From Amyelois transitella (taxonomy: Eukaryota > Arthropoda > Insecta > Lepidoptera > Pyralidae), in contig NC_083536.1 in assembly GCF_032362555.1 (NCBI RefSeq), positions 9,114,001 to 9,178,000 on the forward strand: a DNA stretch of 64,000 nt, given 5' to 3'. Of the stretch, positions 9,729 to 21,600 are shown one piece after another (position 1 is the stretch's first letter; each line of letters starts with the position of its first letter). The notes under the pieces are model-generated. The model did not search any database. It was given only the letters and a program-made list of their open reading frames with translations, and was not told the DNA's origin. The position numbers and the translations under genes are program-made.

Positions 9729-11597
9729 TAATCACATATTTACAGTCGGCAATTCAATGACTATAGAGTTATATTGTAATGGTAACTTAAACACTTGGTT
9801 GATTGACTCAGGAGCCACGATATCAGCAATTAAATATGAATATATTAAGAAACATAACATAAAAATGCATTTTAGTGATTTACAAATCTGTGGAATTGGA
9901 GGTAATATAAAAGCAATAGGATATACTTATTTACGATTACAATTAGGGAATGACGTTATTACTCAAAAGGTTTATGTTTTCAATTCCTTACCATGTATTA
10001 CAACAGGCATTCTTGGACATGATTTCTTATACAAAAATAAAGCCATACTTAATTATGAAACAGATACAATTTCGATTGCATTGAATAATCGCAAATTAAT
10101 AACGTTAAAATTAAAGAATAAGTCATGTTACACATTAACACCACGTTCAGAATCTATTGTATATGTGAGATGTAACATAAATAAAGATTGTGTAGTTTGT
10201 GCTAAAGAATTAAATGAAGGAGTATTTATCGCTAGCACTATTGCCAAACCTATTGATGGAAAAATACCTATCTTAATTTTAAATACTACGAATAAAGAAA
10301 TAAAATTAGACAAAATAAATACCACAGTACACGACCTTGATGATTACAATTATTGCAAATTCGAAAAACCTAATGAAATTAATGCTGATAGAGTTAAAAC
10401 GTTGTTTACTCAGTTGAATTTCAATCATTTAAATACGGAAGAAAAAAAGGAATTAAATAAAATATGTGCCAAATACGCCGATGTTTTTCAATTACCAAAT
10501 GATAAATTAACCGTCACAACATTATGTAAACAGTCGATACAATTAAAACCAAATATTGATCCAGTATATACAAAAAATTATAGGTTGCCACAAACACAAA
10601 AAAAAGAATTAGATAAACAAATAGATAAAATGTTAAAGGATGGAATAATAGAACCAACAAGAAGTGAATGGTCTAGTCCCGTATTATTAGTACCAAAGAA
10701 AGTTGATCCATCGGGCGAAAAGAAATGGCGCCTTGTTATTGATTACAGAAAACTTAATGACAGGATCCAGGATGATAAATTCCCTCTGCCTAACATAACC
10801 GAAATATTAGATTCCTTATCTGGTTCTATTTATTTCAGTCATTTAGATCTTTTTTCTGGTTATTACCAACAGGAACTCGAAAAAGAATCAAGAAAATTTA
10901 CAGCGTTTTGCTCAGGCCAGTATCAAATGACTCGATTACCTATGGGTCTAAAAATTAGCCCAGGTGCATTTAGCAGAATGATAACATTAGCTATGTCAGG
11001 TTTAACGTACGAAAAATGCTTCGTGTATTTAGATGATATAGTGGTTTTCGGCCGAAATTTAGAAAATCATAATAGTAATTTAATAAGTGTTCTTGAAAGA
11101 TTAAGAAAAGTTAACTTGAAATTAAATCCAGTAAAATGCGAGTTCCTAAAGAAGGAACTACTATACTTAGGTCATGTAGTAACAGCTGAAGGAATTTTAC
11201 CAGATCCAGGCAAAATAGAAGCGATTCGTAATTACCCAACACCAAACAACGAAAAAGAGGTAAAAAGTTTTGTTGCTTTGGCAAATTATTACAGGAAATT
11301 TATACCCAAGTTCGCAGAAAAGGCTTACCCATTAACCCAGTTAAGTAAAAAAAATATTAAATTTCATTGGGACAAGAATTGCCAAAATGCTTTTTGTAGT
11401 TTAAAGAAAGCAATAAGTTCCCCGCCGGTATTGCAATATCCAAATTTCAGTGAAAACAACGAATTTATTTTACAAACAGATGCATCAGGATATGCTATAG
11501 GTGCGGTTCTTTCAAATAATGACGATCGCCCAATAGCTTTTGCAAGCCGAAGTTTAAATAAATCTGAACTAAATTATGCTACCATAGAAAAACTGAA
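9688..11597 (+). pseudogene. Pol of element B (PR-RT, truncated in RNase H)
   Basis: The aspartic protease is near residues 15-110 (WLIDSGATISAIKYEY, GILGHDFLYKNK). RT follows (SPVLLVPKKVD, WRLVIDYRKLND, FSHLDLFSGYY, RLPMGLKISPG, FVYLDDIVVFG) with the YLDD centre. The connection (ALANYYRKFIPKFAEKAYPL) leads to the RNase H start (FILQTDASGYAIGAVLS), with the first Asp only. The frame meets the TSD at 11598 and the rest of RNase H, integrase and the 3' LTR are absent. Expression would need the +1 shift at the end of gag. Confidence 0.85.
9714..9728 (+). promoter_or_regulatory. Putative +1 gag-pol frameshift site (B)
   Basis: The end of gag reads TTT TTT CGT GAA TAA. Pol is in the +1 frame (pol start 1174 nt after gag start, remainder 1). 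A Phe-tRNA on TTT slipping forward one base would pair with TTC, and translation would continue GTG AAT. Element C has the same string with GAC for GAA. Confidence 0.55.
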
Positions 11598-11603
11598 TAT
11601 CAC

Positions 11604-12726
11604 ATATCATAAGCACTTTACCACGTTCACCATAAATTTCTATTTCTAACAAAGGTCGCACTCGCGAATCTATATTAACACTATTTGCAGAAACAGATTG
11701 AAAAGAAGTTGATACGGACGGAACCGGTTCTGTCTTTTTACAAGTCGAGCAGTTGGATCGGATCACGCCAGGCGCACCGCACCCGAAACACGTGATAGTT
11801 GAGACGCGTGGTTCTCCATCAGTGCCAAGTTTCTGTTTGGCTAACTTTTCACAGGCATATTTCAGATGACCATACTTTTTACAGTAATTACAGTGTGGCC
11901 GAGCTTTATTCTTATAAGATACTGTCGACTGCGAAGCCGTCGGAGAAATGGGTACAGTAGTAGGCTTTGCCGTCGAACATAACGGTTTAAGATCGCTGGT
12001 CGATGTTCGGCTTTCATCCAAAATATCTTCAACACGACGGGCCATAGTAATAAGCTCAGCGAAGGTAGAAAATTCCAAACGCGAAACCTTTTCACGAATA
12101 CGTCGATGTAGCAAACCGTACGTCATATCTAATTGCACGGTCATCGACAGGGAATGAAGGGGTAACTGTGACATTAATGCCCTGATGTGACATATGAAAA
12201 GGTCTGTAGCTTCGTTACTACGCTGTTCCCTTTCAAATATTTTCCGATAAACTTTGTGCGGGGGCAACCTTGGTCCAAACGTCTGTTTGAGTGCTTCGAT
12301 GGCGGCAGACCAGGTTGGGGTATGATCCTTCACACCCTGCCACCATGTCGCAGCCAACCCGGTGAGTAACATAGGCAAGCCACGCAAGGCGTTTTCGTCG
12401 CTTACTCCAACACAATCTTTATAGACCTCTATGGCGTCTACAAAAGATTCCACGTTGCTAGACTTCTCGCCGTCGAATCGTGCTGTGCATTTTGCGAAAT
12501 TACCATGTAAGGAACTATTTACAGTTGGTGGGCCATTTACCCTTTCCATTAAAAATCTCAGCTGCTCGGTTGTTATCATGATCGGAGCAAGCGGAGGCAA
12601 TGGAACAGCCTCCGGCGCAGGTGCAGGTGGTCGTACAGCCTCCGGAGTGGGTGGCGGCGACGCCACCACATTAGCTTGGGCAGCGTCCGCCGACGAACTC
12701 TCTGCGCGAGATCTCGTAAGCACCAT
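11604..12726 (-). pseudogene. Element A Gag, split by element B
   Basis: ATG at 12726 (context accATGg), open for about 374 codons. A Pro/Ala-rich N-terminus is followed by a capsid-like core (FDGEKSSNVESFVDAIEVYK, AATWWQGVKDHT, FEREQRSNEATDLFICHIR), an L/V-rich segment, and two CCHC-type knuckles: CNYCKKYGHLKYAC is complete, while in CFGCGAPGVIRSNC the His is replaced by Val. The frame runs on toward protease (YGERGKVLM) and is cut at 11603 by element B; the reading resumes at 7354 after the 6-bp duplication TATCAC. Confidence 0.8.
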
Positions 12727-13362
12727 GGTAACACGATGAAGCAATACGTGTATGTCGAAATAAGAGTTCACGAAAGTCCAGACGCACTATCACAACGTTC
12801 ACCAGTCTTTATAAATAATGTCCAACACACACAATAGTTGTATAAAAAGTCTTAAAAAGTCAGGCCGCGTAAAAAAAAGTCGTAAGTATTGTAGTACCTA
12901 CACATGTATCGCAAAACAAAACAGTAACACTGTCGCGATAGGTTCCCAAACGGTTTTCTTTTTTTGGGTACACTAAAACTTTTTGGTAAGTTTTTGTTCA
13001 CTGCAGGTAGGTAAAGTCTCAACACAAAAGAGTATTTAGGTACGTTAACTGTTCACGTACCCAAACAACGGTTCTTTTTTTTATGGTACACGAAACTATT
13101 TTTGGTAAGTTTTTGTATTATTAAAACGGTATTTAGGTTCGTAAACTGTCCACTATCGTGGGAACAAACAGACACGCTGTCACGATAGGTACACAAAACA
13201 GTTTAGATACATAACCTAAATAAATTATGCTGTTCGCGGAATATAACAGACACTTCTGTCGCGAAACTATGTCCAGCTTTTGAGTCTTCGTGACTACGTG
13301 ACAAACGGCGTTCTTCCGTCGTAGAACACAACAACACACGCGAATAACTAAAAGAGCACACG
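12727..13362 (-). other. Element A untranslated leader with degenerate repeats
   Basis: Non-coding leader between primer site and gag. It contains degenerate repeated motifs: ctgtcgcgataggt near 12928 and 13173, ttttggtaagtttttgt near 12979 and 13098, and tatttaggt(a/t)cgt near 13033 and 13130. Units are roughly 120 bp. Such leaders often carry packaging or promoter function; none is proven here. Confidence 0.5.
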
Positions 13363-13380
13363 GCCCCACGTTGGGCGCCA
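13363..13380 (-). promoter_or_regulatory. Primer-binding site of A (tRNA-Lys)
   Basis: The minus strand reads tggcgcccaacgtggggc immediately inside the LTR. From memory, this matches the complement of the 3' end of insect tRNA-Lys(CUU) over 18 nt. Confidence 0.75.
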
Positions 13381-13381
13381 A

Positions 13382-13646
13382 TATAGCGCTGGCGAGATTG
13401 AGAAGTAAAAGCCAACTACGGGATAACAACTTTACTTCGGTAACTTATAAAAAGAAATAACAAAACTCGCTCGCTAATAAGAGGTGCACACCGCACCGGT
13501 CCGCGCGTTGTTTAAAGACTGACTTGTTCAATGAGGCGCACGGGCGGTCCTCGACGCGGGCGCTGGGAACGGCGTGGTATGGACGAGGGGGGCGCAGGGT
13601 GACGCGATGTCTCCCCGGAAGGGCCTACAATGTTGCCCGCTATATC
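13382..13646 (-). repeat. 5' LTR of element A
   Basis: 265-bp copy matching 6458-6722 with no difference that I can see. Immediately inside it lies the primer-binding site. Confidence 0.85.
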
Positions 13647-13707
13647 ATCCCTTTTATATGTTTATTACATAAATTCATAATAAGCTTATTTTATATTACC
13701 ACTACAT
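13647..13707. other. Short flank between element A and the DDE transposon
   Basis: AT-rich, no recognised feature. It does not continue the Harbinger sequence left of element A, so the two flanks of A do not match. Confidence 0.4.
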
Positions 13708-13745
13708 ATATCGCTCGCCTAGTAAAAGAGGGGCACAATTCGAAA
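13708..13745 (+). repeat. Left terminal inverted repeat
   Basis: Pairs with 18275-18312 with about three mismatches in the first 35 positions; similarity fades after gcacaattc. Confidence 0.75.
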
Positions 13746-14736
13746 AATGCGATTTTTGGAAATAGTGTGATAAAGATTTGACTTACGCCGATTTTTTTTT
13801 TAATTCTTATTAACTTCATCATTTTTAACGCTAGAGTTTTGAAATTTTGTATACATTATTGCAGGTAAGTTTACAACAAAATCATAAGCTAAATTTTTTA
13901 ACATATTTAAATTTAAGTAAAATATAGCTAAATAAAAAATAACTTGCTAATTTAGGCCTTTATTATGCTTAATGTCTGTATTTATTTAAGGCAAATTTGG
14001 AATTACGCCTTTTTAAGATAATAGTTTAAAACATTTAAAGGTACTATTTCAAAATAAGACTTTACTACTCATAGATCCTAACATTAAATAAGTTTAAATG
14101 CCATATTTTTTACAAAAATTTAAAGTTTCAAAAATTTAACTCATCCAAAAAAAAAGAACAATAATGCGTCAACTTCTTTATTTCTTACAAAATGAAAAAG
14201 AATATTTAAAAAAGCGAATACTTTTGCATATAAAATAAAAAAATATCTAAAAACCAAATAAACTCTTAAGAAACAAAAAACAATAACTTCTCTTAATCTT
14301 AAACACGACTTTTATTTATGGTTGAACAGTCTGTGCTCTTAATATAATCAGTCTCAAAAATTAAAATTGTTTAGTCTTACATCTCACTATAACACCAATC
14401 AGTCTTTTTTTATTATAACATAAAATATATTTTTATTAAATAATTGTATTTATCCTTTTCAGACATATTTATTGCAAACACATCTCAGATTTTTAAGCAC
14501 TCATTGAACATTAATGTTATTCCGACTTTCATCTCACAACACAAATTAAATTTTCTTCTTTATAATAATACTATTATTCACTTACACTTATCCAACTATT
14601 GTACCTATTCTTTTCAGACTTATTGTAATCACATCATAGAAACATTATAAAAAATTAGTATTTGGTATTCTTACTAACATAGAACTTTATAAAAATAATA
14701 ATAAAAAAACGAAAAACTTAACTAATAAATCAAAAG

Positions 14737-17590
14737 TTACAATAACATAGATTCATAATAACTGGCATGGTATGGGTCAATTAATCTTTTGGAAATCAAT
14801 TCCTGCAAGTCTTTCTTTTTACTTATACTTAATGCAAATGGTGCTGTGTAAGCCTTCCGGATTGTGATTTCAGTTGCATCTAACATTCTCTTTCTTTTAT
14901 TTCTTACATTTATTTCTTTGAATTCATCTCTGTAAGATAATTTATAGTAAAAAGAAAATGTGTTCTGTTTATTGAATTGCATAACTTTGATGCTGTTCCA
15001 TATAACACTATTTTTTTCTTCATCTACGTTAAAATTGTAGCCCCATTTTTCCTGCAAGTCCTTTAGATCATAAAAAAAGTCATATGTCAAAGTATGTACA
15101 GAAAAAGGCTTTCCATTTTTTCTTGCTCTACGAATAGCATCTATGTACTGAATTGGTGTATAGATAGGACCAGATTTTAAATCTTTAGCTATCTGTTTCT
15201 GTATCAGGCTATGCACATTGTCGGCTTCATTTTGAGTGTGACCTTTTATGAGATACTTGTGAGTTATTGTTTTTAAGTTTTTGATTTTAGTGACTGCATA
15301 CATGTATAATGCGGCAAGAAACTTGTTTTTATTTTGCCCGGTGGCATTGTCAGATATAAAGATAACATTTATTTCACGATCACCTGCATTTTCAGTAACT
15401 CTCTTTAAATAATCTAGAATGCAGCTTCCTATCTCCACAGCACCTCGCCTTCCTTGTGTCTCATCCCAAAAATAACAATGCACGTCCCCATAGCTTTTAT
15501 AATCCTCACCAGAGTCATTTTTTCTCAATTGTCCCAGTTCTGTCATTGTAAAATTGTAGCTGTTCAATTTTGATTTGTAGTAAATGGAAGATGTGTCGCC
15601 ATTTGGGCTTTGCATAATTGCCTGAACGTCAAAACAAACGCATATGTTACATTCATCGACATTATTTCGGTCATTTTTTTTCTTTACTCTACTTAGTCTT
15701 TTTTCTTCAAGATGAGTATCATATTTTTCTTGAAGTTCATCTTTTTGATCACCCGAAGAATTAGAGTACTGCAAACAAAGATCGCATTGATCTTTTTTGG
15801 GTTGGTAGAATGAAATATTAAATTGGGTAGTAAACACTTCATAGAAAGTATGAAATTTGCCAGCTTGTTTGCCTTTTTCTTTTTGCAGCTCTTGGAAATC
15901 TCTAAACAGGTCAGCGATACTTTTGCCACCATCAATGTATTCTCTAGATGTAGATGCTCGTAAATAATGTGACTCAATCCGAGGTATGGAATCAATAAAT
16001 TGTGTGATGTCATTCTTTAAATCTTCACCTACTGTTTTATGATTTTTATGTTTTCCTCTTTTATCTTCTCCAACAAAACCACTATTTAAGTTTTTTTCTC
16101 TGACAGTTCGAATCATTTTAGTGGATATTCCAAGTGTGTTTTGAAAAAACGTTTTACAAACTTTAATTTTGTCTCCATTATCATTAAAATAAAAGGCACT
16201 GTTTGGTTGTCGCGGATTTTCTGCATTTGTGTATTTATATTTAGGTGTAACAGAAGACATGCTTGATAAAATAAACATACGTTGGAGTTGAAGGCTTCCT
16301 AATGCCCAGAAGGATTTAAAATATTCAATTCTTTTACTACCATTAATTTTTTCACTACATTTTAATCTACATTTTTGAGTACATGGTGGCTTCATTTCCC
16401 GAGCAAGAACTTGTTTTTTGGTATTAGTAGATGTGTATGCTTCTCCTAAGTTTCGTTTGATCTTTTGCTGATTCTGCTTCCACCTGGTAGGGTCGGCTTT
16501 ACGTTTTCTTGTTAATTTCTTAGATGTGGACACTTCAGCTATGGTTTCTGTTGCAGAAGACAAAGATGTGGTGCTTGATAAACGTGGTCTACTTCCTTGG
16601 TTATAGGTTGGATCATTGTCGCTAAGATCAACCTCACTTTCTCCAGAATTTATCGGTGAAACATGATAATTTACTACAGGGACTCGACGTGCAGGCGTAG
16701 TTTCAATATTATTTAAAATTGAAGGTGAATCTGATATCTGAATTTCAGGTTGTTTGTCTTGAGGTGTTACAGATTTTTCTCTATTTATTGGTGTAACACT
16801 ACGGGATGATGAACTACTACTACTACTACTGCTACTTCTACTGCTACTGGAACTAGACGACGAGCTGGAACTAGTAGAAGATGCTCTTGATCTCATAGAT
16901 GTAGATACATTAGTTAAGGTGGTGTCAGTTACGAGAATATTGGAGGTAGTATCAGAGTTATTGAATTTTTCAAGACTATTAGATATTGTGCCGTCATGTT
17001 TTGGCGGACTACATGAAGGAATATTCTCTTTTTCAATAATATCCTGAGTTAATATCTGAAAAAAAAGAGATAGTGATTGCAGCATATCACTCAAGGCATA
17101 GTTCTATTAGGTTCAGAACTATTTAAAAGTAGCATTCACGTAAAAATTCGCATCAAAATCAGTCTCTTAAAAACAGATAGGTGAATCTATGTTTAACAAA
17201 TAGGTGTATCCATTTCAACCCAATAAGGATAACAAAATTAAAAATAAGCAAAATCCTACTACTATTATAAAGGCGAAAGTTTGTATGGATGTATGGATGT
17301 TTGTTACTCTTTCACGCAAAAACTACTAAACCGATTACCATGAAATTTGGTATGTAGGTAGCTGAAGACCCAGAATAACACATAGGCTACTTTTTATCCC
17401 AGAGTTCCCGCGGGATTGATAGGGTTTCCATGCGGACGAAGTCGCGGGCGGCCTCTAGTATATAATAAATAATAATACCTAATAATTTTAAATCCAACCT
17501 TACCTTTTCAACCTGTAGTTCTTTGTATGATTGAGGCGGTGGAATCGACGAATTTAGCATGTTCAAAATTTTTTGTGAACGCGACGACAT
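14737..17590 (-). CDS. DDE transposase, two exons
   Basis: Exon 1 (17504-17590) encodes MSSRSQKILNMLNSSIPPPQ and ends AAG|GTAAGG. Exon 2 (14737-17055) starts after a TTTTTTTTCAG acceptor, in phase 0, giving about 801 residues. The N-terminus is Ser-rich (a run of about 30 Ser). A Cys-rich module (PPCTQKCRLKCSEKINGSKR) follows, then a second one (KKDQCDLCLQYS...NICVCFDVQA). Candidate catalytic residues are D in CVCFDVQAIMQSP, D in VIFISDNATGQNKNK, and E in IKGHTQNEADNVHSLIQ, a DDE-type set common in uncharacterised insect transposases. No internal stop, so it may be active. The intron holds a Helitron. Confidence 0.8.
17254..17458 (+). mobile_element. Non-autonomous Helitron in transposase intron
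   Basis: 205 bp: A|TCCTACTACTATTATAAAGG at the left, CTAG|T at the right, preceded by the GC hairpin gacgaagtcgcgggcgg. Internal phrases (cacgcaaaaactactaaac, taggctactttttatccc) are typical of the family in Lepidoptera. No TSD, as expected. It sits between donor 17503 and acceptor 17056, so splicing would remove it. Confidence 0.85.
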
Positions 17591-18274
17591 TTCTTAAAAT
17601 ATTCTGAAAATAATCATAGTTAATTTACTGAAAAAATCCAAAAATATCTTCAATATTTATTATTTAGTTAATTCAATAATAGTAAATTAAGGAATAGTGA
17701 TCATTTTAAATTTAAATTAAAAATGAAATAGAAACTAGAAATTATATTAAAAAATTATAAGGAATATTAATTCTGAGTACCCAACTTTGAAATTATTTAA
17801 AGAAAATGTACCATATAAAGACATAAATTTAAATCTGATCCTAATTAATTCCTACAATTTAGTGGTACAAGGTATCATTCAGATATATTTACGAAAAATA
17901 TTTTATAAGTTTGTATAGTAAGGGATTAATTTGAAATAACTCCACAAATCGAAAACTATTTTGGTACGAAATGGATCTTAATCGAAATGAGCCTTTTTAG
18001 TACAAACAGTATTTGTAGTACTTACCAGATTATTTATGATAGACGGGCCTAAATCGAAATCGGCTTCCACGCGCGGCGTCCTGCTTCCACAAATACTGGC
18101 GCCTTACTAAATGGGCCTCTTTCGCGGGAAGAAGGGCGGGAGGAAATCCTCCGTGTGAAAGAGACACAAATACAGCGCTCGTTTGATTTGAGCCTTTATT
18201 CTTTTTTTATTAAATTGTGGTGCTAGAACTGTTTGTTTTGGGCCGATTTAGCACAAAAAGTCGAAAACGGAAAA

Positions 18275-18312
18275 TTTTGAATTGTGCCCCTCTATTACTA
18301 GGAGAGCGATAT
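18275..18312 (-). repeat. Right terminal inverted repeat
   Basis: Inverted partner of 13708-13745. Outer end gagcgatat. Confidence 0.75.
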
Positions 18313-18329
18313 TATTTATTTATTTTTAA

Positions 18330-18600
18330 CTAGCTTTCCGCCCGCGGCTTCGCCCACGTGTAATTCGGTTATATAAACAGGCTCCATCTTTTTCTATATC
18401 TACCACAGCATGAGGAATATAATTCCCATTAACAAACAAAATTTCTTGAACCATTTTAATTAGAAAATTTTTAACTAAAACTATATCTATGGAAATTAAC
18501 TAAGACTAATAAAGTAACAAAGAAATGAATAAAAAATGAAAAATATATTAAAAAATCAACTCACACTATAAAACTTATCCAACACTAACTAAATATACTA
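18330..18600 (-). mobile_element. Helitron-like 3' end
   Basis: The minus strand ends gggcgaagccgcgggcgg, then aaagCTAG|t, the hairpin plus CTAG terminus of Helitrons. The 5' border toward 18600 is not defined. It lies just outside the Sola-like element. Confidence 0.6.
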
Positions 18601-18689
18601 TCAAAAATATCAAATCTAATCAACAAATCAAAAATTAACTGAAATAGAGAGTAAAATAAGTTAAATAAGTCAAGTTAAAAGTTCGAATC

Positions 18690-21600
18690 TAAGGTCTGCC
18701 GCGCCGATGGATGCATGGCTAGGGGCGAGCCTAGTCTCGAGCGTGCCACTTCCGCCATGGGGTTGGGCGACCCCCAGGTAATGGCTAGCCTTACCCTGGC
18801 ATGCGGGGCTCTGCTGGGGCGGACAAAATTTTTCCCTAGCGTCTCGTGGGAATCGCATTATGAACCTTAAAAAGCATATAAATGGCGGCGATGGTGTCCG
18901 CACCCCATCACGTCTCGTTCCCGGCGGGAGCGGTATGCGGTCTGCTGAAAGCCGCTTTGCGACGATGAATGTAAGAGGAGGAATGAAGGATAAGATTGAG
19001 GAAGTATGCCAGATGATGGATGAAAGACGTTTGGATGTGTTGTGCGTGAATGAAACGAAGCGGAAAGGATGCGACGCGACGCAGCACGGCCCTTACACGG
19101 CGTATTGGTCTGGAATTTCCAGTACCAGCCGAGGCTGTCAAGGGGTCGGTCTAATTCTTTCTGCACGAATGGCTGAGTGCGTGAATGAGTATGAGTGTGT
19201 CAGCCCTCGTCTTCTATGGATTAGGCTGAAAGTTGGAATCACTCGGATCTTCGTTCTAGGTGTTTATGCACCTTGGGATGTGGGTTCGAGGGGTACAACA
19301 TCAGCAAAAAGCGAAAACGAGGAGTTCTGGAATAGTGTAAGAGAAGTATTGAAAGTTACCAAGCCAAATGAGAAGATTATTATGTTAGGTGATTTTAATG
19401 GATGGGTGGGTGTAAAGCGTGATGGATATGAAAAGGTGCTTGGTGCGTTTGGTGACGAAAAGGTGAATGATAATGGAAGAAGTGTATTAGAAATTTGTCT
19501 AGAGTGGGATCTTTTTGTGTCGAACTCAATGTTTCAACATAAAGAGATCCACACCTACACAAGAGTGGAAGGTATTTTAAAAAGTATGATAGACTTTGTG
19601 ATTGTAGATGAAAGATTGAAGAACAAAGTGCTGGATACCCGTGCATATCGCGGTGCTGGCATTGACTCGGACCATTTACTGGTGATATCCCGGATAAGGG
19701 GTATCTTCAATCGCTGGCGGCACAGGGTAAGGGAGCAAACCAGCGCTTTGGAAAGAGTAAAAGTAGAAAATTTGCAAGATATGGATGTAGGTAAGAAGTA
19801 TATTAATAGACTGAAGGATGAATTTGAAGATTTAGAGGAAATGAGCGATATTGAAGATGGATGGAAGGAATTTAAAGAAAGAATTGTGAAAGTAGCTGTT
19901 GAAGTGTGTGGTGTAAGTAGAAGAAGGAAAGGAAAAAATCACAAAAATGCGTGGATGAGTAAAGATGTGCAAGAACTTGTGCGATTAAAGAAGAAAGCAT
20001 GGCTGGATTTGTTAGCAGCAAAAGCTAACTTAAGAATGCAAGAGGTTATAGATGAAGATGTGAATGAAGCACGTAAGGAATATAAGAAAATGAAAGATTT
20101 GGTTAAGAAAGCTGTGATTAGAAAGAAAGAAGAGTATAAAGAGGATTTTGATAAAAGGATATCAGAAGACTTTCAGTCAAATCTGAAAGTATTCTGGAAA
20201 TCCGTAAGGTCAGCCCGAGGAAATACTATAACCAGAGAGTTGACTAGGATCAGATGCCAGGATGGTAGCGTTGTGAAAGGAGAAGAATGTGTACTAAAGA
20301 TATGGAAGGACTATTTTGAAAGTTTATTTGAAAAAAAGGAAGGAAATAAGAAAGATTTCTGCTATAGCGAAGAAAAAGAGAATGAGATGGAAGGCGAAAT
20401 TGAAATGTTCGAAATTGTGGAAGCACTTAAGAGTATGAAAGCGGGAAAGGCTGCTGGGTGTGATAGAGTGTCGGTCGAGATGCTTAAAGCAGGAAAAGGC
20501 GTAGTAGCTAGTCAGTTGTACTGCCTTTTCAATTTGTGTTGGAGAAGCGGCCGAATACCAAAAGATTGGTGTAAGGCTGTTATCGTGCCACTTTACAAAG
20601 GAAAAGGGTCACAGCTGGACTGCAAAAATTATCGTGGTATAAGCCTGCTTAGCGTCGTCGGCAAATTGTATGCTAAGGTATTGATTAATAGAGTCAGGAA
20701 TGAAACTGATGACAAAATATGGGATGCTCAAGCGGGATTTCGAAAGGGAATGGGATGTACTGATCAGGTCTTTTCCTTGCGGTGCATAGCCGAAAAGTTT
20801 TTGGCCAAGAGTCAAAAAGTCTATTGCACATTCGTAGATCTGGAAAAGGCCTATGACAGAGTTGAGAGGAATGAATTGTGGTCAGCACTTTCTATGCATG
20901 GGGTGAGCAGTCTCTTAATACGAGCACTGAAATCCTTATATGAGGATTCGAGTGCTTGTGTCAGGATAAACGGAGCGCACACTGAGTGGTTTAAGATTGA
21001 GAAAGGCGTTAGGCAAGGATGTGTTGCGTCACCGTGGCTGTTCAACCTATTTATGGATAGCTGTTTGACAGATTTGAAAGAGTCTAAAAGTGGATTAAGG
21101 ATGAATGAGTTACTCGTCAAATGTCTGCTCTATGCCGACGATCAGGTTATACTGGCGTCATCAGCGGAGGAGTTACAGGAGATGGTAAACTGTATGCATG
21201 AAGCTTTAAAAGAGAAAGGAATGAAAGTGAACGTAAGTAAAACTAAAACACTGGTTTTTGAAATGGAGAAAGAAATGACAGCATGTAATATTTTGATTGG
21301 AGGAGAAAAAGTGGAGCAAGTGAAAGAGTTTGTATATCTAGGATCAAAGTTTACATCAGATGGCAAGTATGATAGTGATATTGAAAGGAGAGTGAACGCG
21401 GGGAACATGGTGAATGGAGCTTTGCATGCCTTTATGAGCAGTCAGAAACTATCCAAAAAGGCTCGACTGGCTGTGCACAGGGGCGTGTTGGTTCCGACAT
21501 TAATGTATGGGAGTGAAAGTTGGGTATGGCAAAAGAAGCATGAAAGCAGAATAAATGCAGTGGAAATGAGAGCGTTAAGGAGTATGATGGGTGTGAAATT

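Larger units (their letters stand above)
7355..11597 (+). mobile_element. Ty3/gypsy-type LTR element B, 3'-truncated
   Basis: Order: 5' LTR, primer site, a small membrane-protein ORF, a 106-aa ORF, gag, and pol up to the start of RNase H. It is flanked by tatcac (7349-7354 and 11598-11603), and element A's coding frame resumes exactly across this duplication. The right end is not an LTR: the RNase H frame (LNYATIEK) stops 5 nt before the duplication. Closely related in plan to element C. ORFs are open, so the copy looks young. Confidence 0.8.
6458..13646 (-). mobile_element. Ty3/gypsy-type LTR retrotransposon A
   Basis: Two 265-bp LTRs identical by eye, a tRNA-Lys primer site at 13363-13380, gag, the start of protease and the last residues of pol. 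RT, RNase H and integrase are gone: pol jumps from the protease/RT border to the C-terminal tail. Element B is inserted within the gag-protease junction. Identical LTRs imply recent movement or LTR conversion, although the internal deletion means it could only have moved with helper proteins. No clear TSD is visible. Confidence 0.85.
13708..18312 (-). mobile_element. DDE DNA transposon, Sola-like
   Basis: Imperfect terminal inverted repeats: left atatcgctcgcctagtaa, right (minus strand) atatcgctctcctagtaa, both continuing into agaggggcacaattc. One transposase gene lies on the minus strand. Flanks give at best a 4-bp TATA/TATT duplication if the element starts at tcgctc. 13747-14736 and 17591-18273 hold no other gene. 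The Sola assignment is a tentative judgement from the transposase style and the possible 4-bp TSD. Confidence 0.7.

Noticed and set aside
17387-17590. 67-codon ORF as an independent small gene
   Set aside because: Its first 29 codons are exon 1 of the transposase; the rest is intron and Helitron sequence.
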